A stretch of 31,788 bases of DNA from CAWEHT01 sp963808455 (GTDB lineage Bacteria > Chloroflexota > Anaerolineae > CG2-30-64-16), in the NCBI GenBank assembly GCA_963808455.1, contig CAWEHT010000208.1:1-31788 (forward strand), written 5' to 3'. The position numbers and the translations under genes were made by a program. Under the pieces are notes generated by a model. That model made no database searches, had not been told where the DNA came from, and was given only the letters and a program-made list of their open reading frames with translations. Shown in pieces: positions 1 through 7,727 of this stretch (position 1 is the first letter of the stretch; each line of letters begins with the position of its first letter).

Positions 1-1194
1 GGCCCAGGGCCGCGGTGGCCAGGACGGTCTGCAGGCGCGTGGCCTGGTCGGCCGGCAGGCTATCGCTGAGCAGCACGGCCACCGACAGGCGCTTGACCGA
101 TCCAGGTGCCTGCGTGACCGTCTGCGTGACCTTTGAAAGCTCGTAATTCGTGGTCACGTCGCGCTTGGAGTAACCGCTGTTCGTGATCGCCTGGCTTGCG
201 GGATAGATGGGCAGGCTGTTGCTGTTTTGACCGGGCACGCCGCTCGCCCCCACCCCTGATCCATTGGAGTTCTCTTCGTCCACCTGCTGGCTGCGCACGA
301 CCCCCGTGTTGTCGGTTACCGGCGCGTAGGTCTCGCTGCTGGTTTGCTTCTGATCCCAGTTGAGGGTCGCGCTGACTCGTACGATGCCCTGGTTGGGACC
401 GATGGCCTGATCGAGGACAGCCTGCAGCCGCTTCTCCATATCGCTCTCGTAGGAATGTTCCACGTCGAGCTGTGAGCTGCCTCCCTGCAGCGAGCTCGAC
501 GCGGTGTCGCCGCTCCCGGCCTCAGAGAGCACGTTGCCTGCGGTATCGACAAGCGTGATGTTGTCTGGTTTCAGCCCTTCGACGCTGCTGGCCACCAGGT
601 GGGTGACTGCCTGGATCTGGCCGCGGGTCAGATCCGTGTCGGGCTTGAGTTGGACCACAATCGACGCTGACGGACTGTCCTGTTGTGAGGTATAGATATT
701 GGCATCAGGGATGACCAGATTGACCTTGGAAGAGGCCACAGGAATTCCAGATTGTCGATCGTCCTGGCCAATTCTCCCTCAAGGGCCCTTTGGTAATCCA
801 GTTTCTGCATGAAATCCGTCATGCCAAGGTTACCCAGCTGGCTGCTGTCAAAGAGCTCGAAGCCAACGGTGCTGCCTTTGGGCAACCCTTGTTTGGCCAT
901 CTGGAGCCGCACGTCATAGACCTGTCGCTGCGGCACCTCGATGGCCGAGCCGCCCTGTGCCAGCTGATATGGGATCTTCAGTGACTTTAGCTGGTCCACG
1001 ACGTCTGCCGCATCCTGGTCACTCAAGCCACTAAAAAGGGTGGCGTAGTCCGGCTGCTGGGCCAGGATGACCGAGTAGAAGGCGAGCGCAAGGGCCACCA
1101 CGCCGGCGCCAATAATGCCGGCTCGTTGTAGCGACGTCAGCCGGCCCCAGGCGTTCTTCAGCTTTGCCTGCCAGCCTTGCTCCTGGCCATTCAC
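1..1194 (-). CDS. fliF: Flagellar M-ring protein FliF, N-terminal part, frameshifted, cut by window edge
   Basis: FliF forms the MS ring of the flagellar basal body in the cytoplasmic membrane. Residues 1-24 are a charged cytoplasmic tail, about 25-45 form the first membrane helix, and the following YscJ/FliF ring-building region contains QPDYATLFSGLSDQDAADVV and KLDYQRALEGELARTI, typical of the family. After residue about 148 the frame changes (near base 745) and continues in another frame with VNLVIPDANIYTSQQ and NITLVDTAGNVLS, the expected FliF continuation, open to base 1. The C-terminus and second membrane helix lie outside the window. The start is 16 bases after the fliE stop, so it is the last visible gene of the glycosidase-flgC-fliE-fliF operon. 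The frame change is probably a one-base sequencing error. Confidence 0.9.
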
Positions 1195-1210
1195 TCAACT
1201 GCCTCCCGAC

Positions 1211-1528
1211 CTAGACCGACATCTTCATGACTTCTTGATAGGAGTCGACCAGCTTGTTGCGCACCTGCACGGTCAGCTGCATCGCCAGGCTGGCCTCTTC
1301 CACCGTCATGAGCGCGCTGTGCAGATCGGTGCTCTGGCCGCTCGCAAGTTGCGTCGAGGCCGTATCCGCCGACTGTTGCAGCTGGTCTACCTGCTCCAAG
1401 GCGTCGCTCAATACCTGGCCGAAGCTTGAACTGCCGCTGCTGGCGGCATTCGTTGTCGCGGACGTGCCCGTCGAGGGGATGATCGAAAGCGTGCTGGAAA
1501 GGCCACTCGTTGGGGTTATCGCGGGCAT
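1211..1528 (-). CDS. fliE: Flagellar hook-basal body complex protein FliE
   Basis: FliE is the small export substrate that joins the MS ring to the rod. The 105 residues match the usual length of about 100. The first 34 residues are a Ser/Thr-rich disordered export tail, and the rest is helical, ending in the family signature ALMTVEEASLAMQLTVQVRNKLVDSY. FGQVL at residues 36-40 fits the FxxxPhi gate-recognition motif known from early flagellar export substrates. AAGGGTGAG lies a few bases upstream of the ATG. The gene begins 8 bases after flgC and precedes fliF by 16 bases, so the three are surely co-transcribed. Confidence 0.95.
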   Translation of the reverse strand: MPAITPTSGLSSTLSIIPSTGTSATTNAASSGSSSFGQVLSDALEQVDQLQQSADTASTQLASGQSTDLHSALMTVEEASLAMQLTVQVRNKLVDSYQEVMKMSV

Positions 1529-1536
1529 GGCTCAAC

Positions 1537-1950
1537 TCACCCTTGTGTGATCGTGAGGGCCTTCTCGGCCATGGTCTTGCCGGCTTGCAGCGCCACCACG
1601 TTGGCGTCATAGGCTCTGGTAGCCGACATCATGTCAATCATCTCGGTGGAGATATCCACATTCGGATAGGTCACGTCGCCCTGAGCGTTGGCATCCGGGT
1701 TGCCGGGATCGTGCACCGTGTTGCCCGGCCGCGTGTCGGTGAGGATCGCGCTCACCGCGACGCCGCCGCCCGCGTCGCCGGCGTCTTGCGGCAGCAACGA
1801 GCTGAACACCACGCGCTTCCTCTGATAAGGGCCCCCCTGGGGCGTGCGGGTCGTCTCGGAGTTAGCAATGTTATTTGAGATCACATCCATCCGCAGTCGC
1901 TCTGCCGTAAGTGCCGTGCCGCTGGTGCGCATGTTGTAGAAGATGCTCAT
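1537..1950 (-). CDS. flgC: Flagellar basal-body rod protein FlgC
   Basis: FlgC is a proximal rod subunit exported through the flagellar secretion apparatus. The protein has 137 residues, the usual length. Its N-terminus FYNMRTSGTALTAERLRMDV with ISNNIANSETTRT is the rod/hook N-terminal signature, and its C-terminus NVDISTEMIDMMSATRAYDA with NVVALQAGKTMAEKAL is the FlgC C-terminal signature. I chose the ATG at 1950 because a strong AAAGGAGG ribosome site sits 9 bases upstream; an open frame extends further upstream but has no such support. It lies between the glycosidase-like gene (46 bases upstream) and fliE. flgB, which usually precedes flgC, is absent here. Confidence 0.95.
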   Translation of the reverse strand: MSIFYNMRTSGTALTAERLRMDVISNNIANSETTRTPQGGPYQRKRVVFSSLLPQDAGDAGGGVAVSAILTDTRPGNTVHDPGNPDANAQGDVTYPNVDISTEMIDMMSATRAYDANVVALQAGKTMAEKALTITQG

Positions 1951-1996
1951 AAATCGATTCCTCCTTTGTTCTTCCCTGCCCTCTGTTGTTCCTGCG

Positions 1997-3253
1997 TCAC
2001 GCCGTCTGCTCCTCCAGAGCCTTCGCCAACGCCGTCGGGCCATTCGCGTTATAAAGTGCTTGCGATTCCCACCGCGGGTCACGGCCACCGCCGGCCTCAT
2101 TCGCCAGGCACCACACGCTGTAGGCGAAGTAGTAAGGCTCACGCTGCGGCAGGTAATCGTAGGCACCGGTCACGATCCGGACCTGGTCCGCTTGCGACAC
2201 GTTCTGACCCTGGTAGATGCCGGCCTCCGTGCCGATCTCCGGCAGGCTGCGCCCCAGCACACCCCGGACGGTCTGATCGTATTGCCGCACACGCAAGTAG
2301 TCCTGGCCGTAATTGTGGACGCTTAGCCAGGCCTGTGACAACAGGTTGCCGCCGCCTTCTGACTCTATTGTCTGGAGCGATTGGCGCAAGAAAGCCAGGT
2401 CGTTGACTTGGCCTTGCGGGCTGAGCGGCGCCAGCCCGGGCAGGCCCCCGCCTTTCACCACCTGGCTCGCTGCGGCCATCCAGTTCTCGGCGTAGCGAGT
2501 GGCGTTGGGCTGCTGGCCGGCGTTCTCGTCATCCAGGTTCGGTTCGTTGTAAATTTGAAAGTAGGAGACGCCCATCTGCTTATAGTGTTCCACCAGCGGC
2601 GTGAGGTCGGTCCCTATCGGCCCCGGCCCCTGGCTGGAGATCCTCATCACCGGCTCGATGCCGGCCGCGGTCAGCCTCTTCACCAGGTACTCGTTGCTGG
2701 TCAGATCGCTAGGGTCGTTCAGAAAAGTCACCCAACGCACCCCCAGCGCCTGCAGCCGGGTCATGTACTGGTTGACGACCTCGGTCGGCTGCGAAGTGGT
2801 CGGGATCCAGTGCACGCCTCGCCCGTTGTCGTTCTCAGGACGAGGATAGTCGGCCAGCGCCATGGGCTGGTCCGTGGAAGTTCCCTGCCCTGCTGCTGTG
2901 GCCGGCGTTGACGAGGCGCTTTGCAGCGCCGTCGCGCTGCTGGCCGGCTGTGACGCACACAGCGGTCCCCGCATGTGTGACAAAAGAGCCAACAGGCCCC
3001 CGACCTGTGGCCGGGCGGTGCCGACGGCCAGATATTGCAACGCCAGCAGCGGGGTCGTGCGTGGCGCCATGACCGCAGTCAGCGTCTCTGAGGCGCCCTC
3101 AGCAGGCGCAGAGGAGGGCGTGGGAGCTGCCATCGCAGCGGCCAGGGCCTGGCCGAAGGCCGGTACGCCAGCGCTGCCGTTGGCTTCGGTGCCAGAGCTA
3201 TGGGTGAGAGATGCGGATCCCAGACGATTTGGAATGCTGTCAACCAACGCCAT
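1997..3253 (-). CDS. Clan GH-A-like glycoside hydrolase in the flagellar operon
   Basis: A 418-residue protein (430 if a TTG at 3289 is used) that heads the flgC-fliE-fliF operon. Residues 1-135 are an Ala/Ser-rich, poorly conserved region. From about residue 145 comes a TIM-barrel-like domain with RGVHWIPTTS, QYMTRLQALGVRWVTFL and two features typical of retaining clan GH-A enzymes: YFQIYNEPN (acid/base Glu237) and LPEIGTEAG (nucleophile Glu343), 106 residues apart. No Sec signal peptide is visible. FGQAL at residues 33-37 resembles the FGQVL of FliE, which suggests export through the flagellar apparatus. Inferred role: opening the cell wall for the rod, in place of the FlgJ-type muramidase or transglycosylase of other bacteria. 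The substrate cannot be told from sequence; a non-flagellar glycosidase is possible. The start is uncertain between 3253 and 3289. Confidence 0.75.
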   Translation of the reverse strand: MALVDSIPNRLGSASLTHSSGTEANGSAGVPAFGQALAAAMAAPTPSSAPAEGASETLTAVMAPRTTPLLALQYLAVGTARPQVGGLLALLSHMRGPLCASQPASSATALQSASSTPATAAGQGTSTDQPMALADYPRPENDNGRGVHWIPTTSQPTEVVNQYMTRLQALGVRWVTFLNDPSDLTSNEYLVKRLTAAGIEPVMRISSQGPGPIGTDLTPLVEHYKQMGVSYFQIYNEPNLDDENAGQQPNATRYAENWMAAASQVVKGGGLPGLAPLSPQGQVNDLAFLRQSLQTIESEGGGNLLSQAWLSVHNYGQDYLRVRQYDQTVRGVLGRSLPEIGTEAGIYQGQNVSQADQVRIVTGAYDYLPQREPYYFAYSVWCLANEAGGGRDPRWESQALYNANGPTALAKALEEQTA

Positions 3254-3329
3254 GCTCCGAAGTGCCCGCCGGTGATGGAATCCCTGCAACTCACGGGAAC
3301 GCGTCTCCTGCTGCTTACGAGACCAACTA

Positions 3330-3337
3330 CTATCGGC
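3330..3337 (-). promoter_or_regulatory. Sigma-28-like -10 box for the basal-body operon
   Basis: On the minus strand the bases read GCCGATAG, 7 of 8 identical to the sigma-28 (FliA) -10 consensus GCCGATAA. The box lies 41 to 77 bases upstream of the two possible starts of the glycosidase gene. I see no matching TAAAGTTT-type -35. The nearest upstream elements are the 11-bp-phased hexamers at 3365-3403. Confidence 0.45.
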
Positions 3338-3364
3338 AAGTATAGCCAGCTTGGCAGAGGGCCG

Positions 3365-3403
3365 CGTAAGGGTCGGGTAAAACCCTTGTAAGTCTCGTGC
3401 AAA
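3365..3403 (-). promoter_or_regulatory. Operator array, 11-bp phased hexamers, minus orientation
   Basis: Plus-strand hexamers CGTAAG (3365), GGTAAA (3376), TGTAAG (3387) and the weaker TGCAAA (3398) start exactly 11 bases apart. Read on the minus strand they are CTTACG/TTTACC/CTTACA, the same word as the array at 3420-3447. Head-to-tail repeats on one DNA face are typical of OmpR/PhoB-type response regulators and of BldC-type MerR-like proteins. The orientation faces the glycosidase-flgC-fliE-fliF operon. Confidence 0.65.
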
Positions 3404-3419
3404 CGGGGATTCGGGCCCA

Positions 3420-3447
3420 TTTACGCGACGTTTACGGGATCTTTACG
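3420..3447 (+). promoter_or_regulatory. Operator array, three TTTACG at 11-bp spacing, upstream of flagellin
   Basis: TTTACG occurs three times, at 3420, 3431 and 3442, without mismatch and exactly 11 bases apart. The last copy starts 23 bases before the flagellin -10 box, so it covers the -35 position, as expected for an activator that replaces a weak -35. It mirrors the inverted array at 3365-3403 and matches the arrays at 11049-11186. Confidence 0.7.
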
Positions 3448-3464
3448 GATGGTTCTTCGGGGGC

Positions 3465-3472
3465 GCCGATAA
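3465..3472 (+). promoter_or_regulatory. Sigma-28-type -10 box of the flagellin promoter
   Basis: GCCGATAA is a perfect match to the sigma-28 (FliA) -10 consensus and lies 67 bases upstream of the flagellin ATG. The -35 at the usual 11-base spacing (3446-3453) does not match TAAAGTTT; instead the third TTTACG operator repeat overlaps that position. Confidence 0.65.
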
Positions 3473-3538
3473 AGAAAGCAGACAACAAAAGCACATAGAT
3501 GAAGAGCAACTGACACCTGACTTGATAGGAGAATTCCC

Positions 3539-4789
3539 ATGGCTACCGTAGATCTTACCCGCATCGGCTCCAACATCGCAGCCCTCAACGCGCTCAATTC
3601 CTTGAAGACCGTCAACAACGACCTGGCCCTGCATCAGCAACGCCTCTCCACCGGCAAGCAGATCAACAGCGCCGGCGACAACCCTGCCGACCTGACCCTG
3701 TCCACCGAGCTCAACGTGCAAGACAAGTCTCTGCAGCAGGCGAACAGCAACATCAGCGACGCCCAGAACCTGCTGAGCACGGCCGAAGGCGGCCTCGACT
3801 CGATCAACAGCATCCTCTCCGACATGCGGGTCAAAGCCCAGCAGGCCGCGTCCGACACCCTGGACACCACGCAGCGCCAGGCCATCGACGGCCAGCTGCA
3901 GCAGTACTCGGCTGAAATCGACAACATCACCCAACAGACCGCCTGGAACGGCCAGACCCTGCTGTCCGGGGCGCCCACATTCAACTTCCAGAGCGGTGCC
4001 AACGAATCCTCGTCGAATGTGACCTCCTGGACCCTGGGCCAGGGCTTCGCGGCGAGCACCACCGGGAACGCCGGGCTGGCCCTGGCCACGGTGAGCACGG
4101 TCGCGACCGCGGCATTCACGGCCAATGTCGGCATGACCCTCACCGGGGCTACGGCTGCCACCACGACCATAGCGACGGGGGGCGTCGAGCTCGGCACGGG
4201 CAGCTACACCGTAGAGCTGAACATCGGTTCGGCCGGCGCCACCAACGCCACGGCCGACAGCACCATCTCCCTGCTGGATTCAAACGGCCACGCGGTCACG
4301 CTCTATCAAGGCACAGGAAGCACCACGGCCACCACTGCGTTGAGCTTCGCCTATCAGCAGGGCGGCACCCTCGTCACGCTGGGCAACGGCCTCGTGCTGA
4401 CGTTGGGCACGATCAACGCCAGCACCCAGACCAGCGGCACGGCGTCCTTCGCCCAGGCCGGCACTTACACGACAGGGCTGGCGGGGACCAATGGGTCCTA
4501 CAACAACGCCAATGCCACGGCGTTCATGACAACGATAGATACCGCTATCGCGACCGTCTCGGCAGCCCTCGCTAACATCGGCGCCATGGAGGATCGCCTG
4601 ACCTACGGCTCGAACGACCTGACGGCCACAGATACCAACGTCCAATCGTCCTACAACCAGATCATGAACGCCGACATGGCGAGTGAGCAGGTGGCGGTCA
4701 CGAAGGACACGATCCTGCAATCCACGGCGACGTCCATGCTGGCGTCGGCCAACTCGGCGCCGCAGGCCATCCTGAAGCTCTTCCAGTAA
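3539..4789 (+). CDS. fliC: Flagellin
   Basis: The filament subunit, 416 residues. The N-terminal D0/D1 segment reads IGSNIAALNALNSL, LHQQRLSTGKQINSAGDNPAD and ISDAQNLLSTAEGGLDSINS. The C-terminal D1/D0 segment reads IGAMEDRLTYGSNDLTAT with the end SMLASANSAPQAILKLFQ. Between them, roughly residues 150-340, is a variable outer region unusually rich in Thr, Ala, Ser and Gly, a plausible surface for O-glycosylation. AGGAGA lies 6 bases upstream of the ATG. The gene has its own sigma-28-like promoter and a strong terminator directly behind it, so it is transcribed mostly as a single gene. The glycosylation operon downstream may decorate this protein. Confidence 0.97.
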   Translation: MATVDLTRIGSNIAALNALNSLKTVNNDLALHQQRLSTGKQINSAGDNPADLTLSTELNVQDKSLQQANSNISDAQNLLSTAEGGLDSINSILSDMRVKAQQAASDTLDTTQRQAIDGQLQQYSAEIDNITQQTAWNGQTLLSGAPTFNFQSGANESSSNVTSWTLGQGFAASTTGNAGLALATVSTVATAAFTANVGMTLTGATAATTTIATGGVELGTGSYTVELNIGSAGATNATADSTISLLDSNGHAVTLYQGTGSTTATTALSFAYQQGGTLVTLGNGLVLTLGTINASTQTSGTASFAQAGTYTTGLAGTNGSYNNANATAFMTTIDTAIATVSAALANIGAMEDRLTYGSNDLTATDTNVQSSYNQIMNADMASEQVAVTKDTILQSTATSMLASANSAPQAILKLFQ

Positions 4790-4808
4790 ACTTGCAGATT
4801 TTGTCGAT

Positions 4809-4835
4809 CCCTGGGGGCTCCAGAGGCCCCCAGGG
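4809..4835 (+). terminator. Intrinsic terminator after flagellin
   Basis: A perfect 10-bp stem, CCCTGGGGGC pairing with GCCCCCAGGG around a 7-base loop, followed by a short run of T (4838-4841). It lies 20 bases after the flagellin stop and 32 bases before fliS. Partial readthrough would supply fliS and fliD. Confidence 0.85.
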
Positions 4836-4867
4836 CATTTTGCTGAAGTGACTTCGAGGAGCAGGTC

Positions 4868-5230
4868 ATGATCCCGGCCAAACAGCTTTCCCAACGTTAC
4901 CGTGAACAACAGGTCTCCAGCGCCAGTCCCCTGCAACGGATGTTGATGGTCTATGATGTGGCCCTCATCGGCTGCCAGAAGCACGACCTTCAGCGCACCA
5001 TCGATGCGCTCGACCTGTTGCGCAATTCCCTGAACTGGGACGCTGGCGACGAGGCAGCCGGCTTCAACCGCCTTTACCAGTATTGCAGTGTTCAGGTGCG
5101 CGCGGGCAGGTGGAGCGAGGCTGAACGCATCCTTCGAGAGCTGGTCCAGGCCTGGGTTGAGGTGTTGGTGCGCGAGACCAACGCACGCCAACAGGCTGCA
5201 CCGCGGCAGCGCATCCTCGTGGCAGGATAA
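4868..5230 (+). CDS. fliS: Flagellin export chaperone FliS
   Basis: FliS binds the flagellin C-terminus in the cytoplasm and stops early polymerisation. The 120 residues have the family length. RYREQQVSSASPLQRMLMVYD matches the FliS signature (Y, then an SP pair, then a hydrophobic stretch ending in LYD), followed by an all-helical body with LDLLRNSLNWDAGDEAAGFN and a C-terminal LVQAWVEVL helix. A GAGGAG ribosome site precedes the ATG. The position directly behind flagellin and before fliD is the common arrangement. The body is divergent, so the call rests mainly on the N-terminal signature, length and context. Confidence 0.85.
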   Translation: MIPAKQLSQRYREQQVSSASPLQRMLMVYDVALIGCQKHDLQRTIDALDLLRNSLNWDAGDEAAGFNRLYQYCSVQVRAGRWSEAERILRELVQAWVEVLVRETNARQQAAPRQRILVAG

Positions 5231-5259
5231 CGAAGTGGTGGCCGGTTAGTAGCCGGGAG

Positions 5260-5278
5260 GGGCGGCGTAACCCCGCCC
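5260..5278 (+). terminator. GC-rich hairpin after fliS
   Basis: GGGCGG and CCGCCC form a 6-bp stem around the loop CGTAACC, 29 bases after the fliS stop. No T-run follows, so it may slow or partly end transcription rather than terminate it. A similar hairpin follows fliD. Confidence 0.4.
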
Positions 5279-5339
5279 GCACGGGTCGGTCACCACGGAC
5301 CATCAACTATCTACTCGGGCGAGAAAGCAGGCAAGGCAG

Positions 5340-5741
5340 ATGAGCAGGAAGGCGCGGCAGAAGATGGGGCGGCGTGGCCGTCCCCAGACGAATGGCAAGA
5401 TCCTGAGCGGCTTTGTGTACAACATCGTTGTCGCCATCGTGGCGCTCATCGGCCTTACGGCTTACATGCGCGGTGTCAGCATTGAAGACTGCCTGCTGCG
5501 ATCCCTGCTGGCTTTGTTGATCTGTGTCGTCATTGGCTGCGTCGCCGACGTGGCTGTGTGGGTGGCCCGGGCCAAGATCGAACCGGCGATCCTCGAGCCG
5601 GACCCGGCGAGCAGCCCGATCGCCTGGCCGGCGCGTGAGATCGAAGGGGAAGCCAGGCATATCGAAGCCAGCGAGACCGAGGTAGTCCCTGAACGCAGTC
5701 CGCTGGGACGAGAGGCTGCCGCTGCAGTACCAGCGCAGTAA
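5340..5741 (+). CDS. Two-helix membrane protein between fliS and fliD
   Basis: I do not recognise a family. The 133 residues begin with a basic stretch (MSRKARQKMGRRGRP) and then have two hydrophobic segments, about residues 24-43 (GFVYNIVVAIVALIGLTAYM) and 52-73 (LLRSLLALLICVVIGCVADV). A Glu/Pro-rich C-terminal tail of about 55 residues probably lies in the cytoplasm. GCAAGG precedes the ATG. It sits 15 bases before fliD and is likely co-transcribed with it, which suggests a role in flagellar assembly or its control, but nothing in the sequence proves this. Confidence 0.7.
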   Translation: MSRKARQKMGRRGRPQTNGKILSGFVYNIVVAIVALIGLTAYMRGVSIEDCLLRSLLALLICVVIGCVADVAVWVARAKIEPAILEPDPASSPIAWPAREIEGEARHIEASETEVVPERSPLGREAAAAVPAQ

Positions 5742-5756
5742 GGAAGAGGCAGCGCC

Positions 5757-7623
5757 ATGAGTCTGATACCAGTATTGAGCAGCAGCTCCAGCAGCAGCTC
5801 GAGTTCCAGTTCGAGCTCCAGCTCCAGCAGCGGCATTTCCGCCAGCTACCTGAACACCCTCATCACCGAGGAGATGGCGACCAAATCAACGTCGCTCTAT
5901 CGGATGGAGGCCACGCAGTCTACGCTGGAGACCGATATTGCCGCCTACAAAAGCCTCAGCACCACCTTGAGCTCGCTGGACAGCGTGCTGCTGCCGCTGG
6001 GCTCCGGCACGGACTCGATCACCTCCGAGATGACCGCTACGGTCAGCAATTCTTCGGTCCTGACGGCCACTGCCTCCTCCGGTGCCGTGACGGGGACGTA
6101 CACGATCAAGATAACGAGCCTGGCCGTGGCGCACTCGGTCGAAGGCTCTAATATGGGGAGCACCGACACCGCCCTTGGCCTGGGCGGCACGCTGGACACT
6201 ATCTGGTTGGGAGGGCTCGAGCAGCGGGGGACTGATTCCACCGTGACCAACGGCGGCGACCTGATCAGCGCCGCCAGCGAGAGCTCTTTTGCCACACCCT
6301 CCTCCGGCGAGACCGAGCTGGCCAGCGGCCAGTACTCGGTCCAATTCATGGAGGAGTCAGGGCAGTGGATGTTCCGCGTCGTGGACTCGAGCGGGGACGC
6401 GGTCAGCATCAAGAACGCCACCAACAGCAGCGGGGCCTTCACATCAGGTTGGCAGGACTATACGAGCAGCCTGGAGGGCACGGATTTCGACACCGGGCGC
6501 GGCCTGGCCTTCCACTTCGGCACCAGCGATCCCACGGAGAACCTGACGGGCAGCTCGGCGCCCACGCTGACCTATCATGCGCAGGGCACCGCCATCACCA
6601 TCGGTTCGACCGACACCCTGCAAAACGTCGCCGACAAGATCAACAAGGCGACCTATGTGTCCGGCAACGGGGTCACCGCCAATATCGTCAATGATTCCCT
6701 GGTGCTGACTGCGCAGAACACCGGCTACCAGCTCGAGGGCACCGACGGCACGGATGGCGAGCTGGCATCCCTGGGGCTGAAGGGCGGCTCTGATCCGGAC
6801 GGCGATGGCTGGACCGGCACTGCTTCAGCCGGTTGGGTGGAGGACAGTTCGACAGATACTTATGGGCTCGCGAAGACGGCGCTGACCGTGAACGGGACGA
6901 GCGTCACGTCCTACAAGACCACGGGCCTGACGAACGTGATCGATGGCGTAACGTTGAACCTGAACGAGACGACGACCAGCACCGGCGCCGTCACGGTGAC
7001 CGTCGGCGCCAACGATGACGCGGTCACCAGCCAGCTCAATTCGTTCATCTCACAATTCAACACGACGACCAGCTACCTGGCCACGCAGACGTCGTTCACC
7101 AAGAATTCGGATGGGACTTACACCCGCGGCACGCTTGCCGAAGATAGCGTGGTGCGCAACCTGCGCTTGCAGCTCATCGACGACACGCTGGCGCCGGTGA
7201 GCGCGACCTCAAGTGCGGGCAGCACCTCCAGCGCGCTGCACTTCCCTGGCCGACATCGGCCTCACCTTCGACGTCAGCACCATGCAGCTTTCGGTCAGCA
7301 ACAGCTCCCTGCTCGACAGACGCGCGCTTTCGTCGAACCGGCAGGGCGTCACCGGCCTGCTGAGCAGCATCGTGACGCGCATGGACGGCGACCTGAGCAC
7401 CTTCACCGGCTCGACGGGGATACTGGCCACCTCGGAAACCGAGATGAATACCGAAAACACAGCGCTGAGCAGTCAGATCACGAGCCAGAAGACGTTGCTC
7501 GCCAAGGAACAGGCTTCCATGGTCAGCTACTATGAGTCGCTGCTCAGCGAGTTGGCCACTCTGGAAGATCAGGAGTCGGAGGTCACGACGCTCTCGACCT
7601 ATCTGGAGAGCCTCACTGCCTGA
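5757..7623 (+). CDS. fliD: Flagellar filament cap protein FliD, frameshifted near 7240
   Basis: FliD caps the filament and guides flagellin folding, about 622 residues here. After MSLIPVL comes a run of 18 Ser (residues 8-25), then GISASYLNTLITEEMATKST and LYRMEATQSTLETDIAAYKS, the FliD N-terminal coiled coil. The FliD central part contains LAKTALTVNGTSVTSYKTTG and LTNVIDGVTLNLNETT. Near base 7240 the frame changes and the FliD C-terminal domain continues with SLADIGLTFDVSTMQLSVSN and ends in a coiled coil (LSSQITSQKTLLAKEQASM). The insertion domain (about residues 130-260) is longer than usual, and DPDGDGWTG near residue 345 resembles a calcium-binding loop. An AGGAAGAGG site precedes the ATG. 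The frame change looks like a one-base error. Confidence 0.9.
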
Positions 7624-7652
7624 GCAGTCGGGGGCTCCTATTTGTCAAGCGC

Positions 7653-7675
7653 CGGGGCGGGGTGATCCCGCCCCG
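7653..7675 (+). terminator. GC-rich hairpin after fliD
   Basis: CGGGGCGGG and CCCGCCCCG form a perfect 9-bp stem with the loop GTGAT, 29 bases after the fliD stop. There is no T-run. It is similar in sequence and distance to the hairpin behind fliS. Confidence 0.5.
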
Positions 7676-7727
7676 CTACGGCCAGCCACCAACGGGCAGC
7701 GATCGATCACGTAAAGGGCGGTGAGAG

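Noticed and set aside
2381..2911. Plus-strand open frames opposite the glycosidase gene
   Set aside because: They show no recognisable motifs, and the minus-strand frame carries conserved catalytic motifs over the same stretch.
4280..5191. Long antisense open frame across flagellin and fliS
   Set aside because: It is a shadow of two well-supported genes in GC-rich DNA, with no domain signature and low-complexity Arg/Gly-rich composition.
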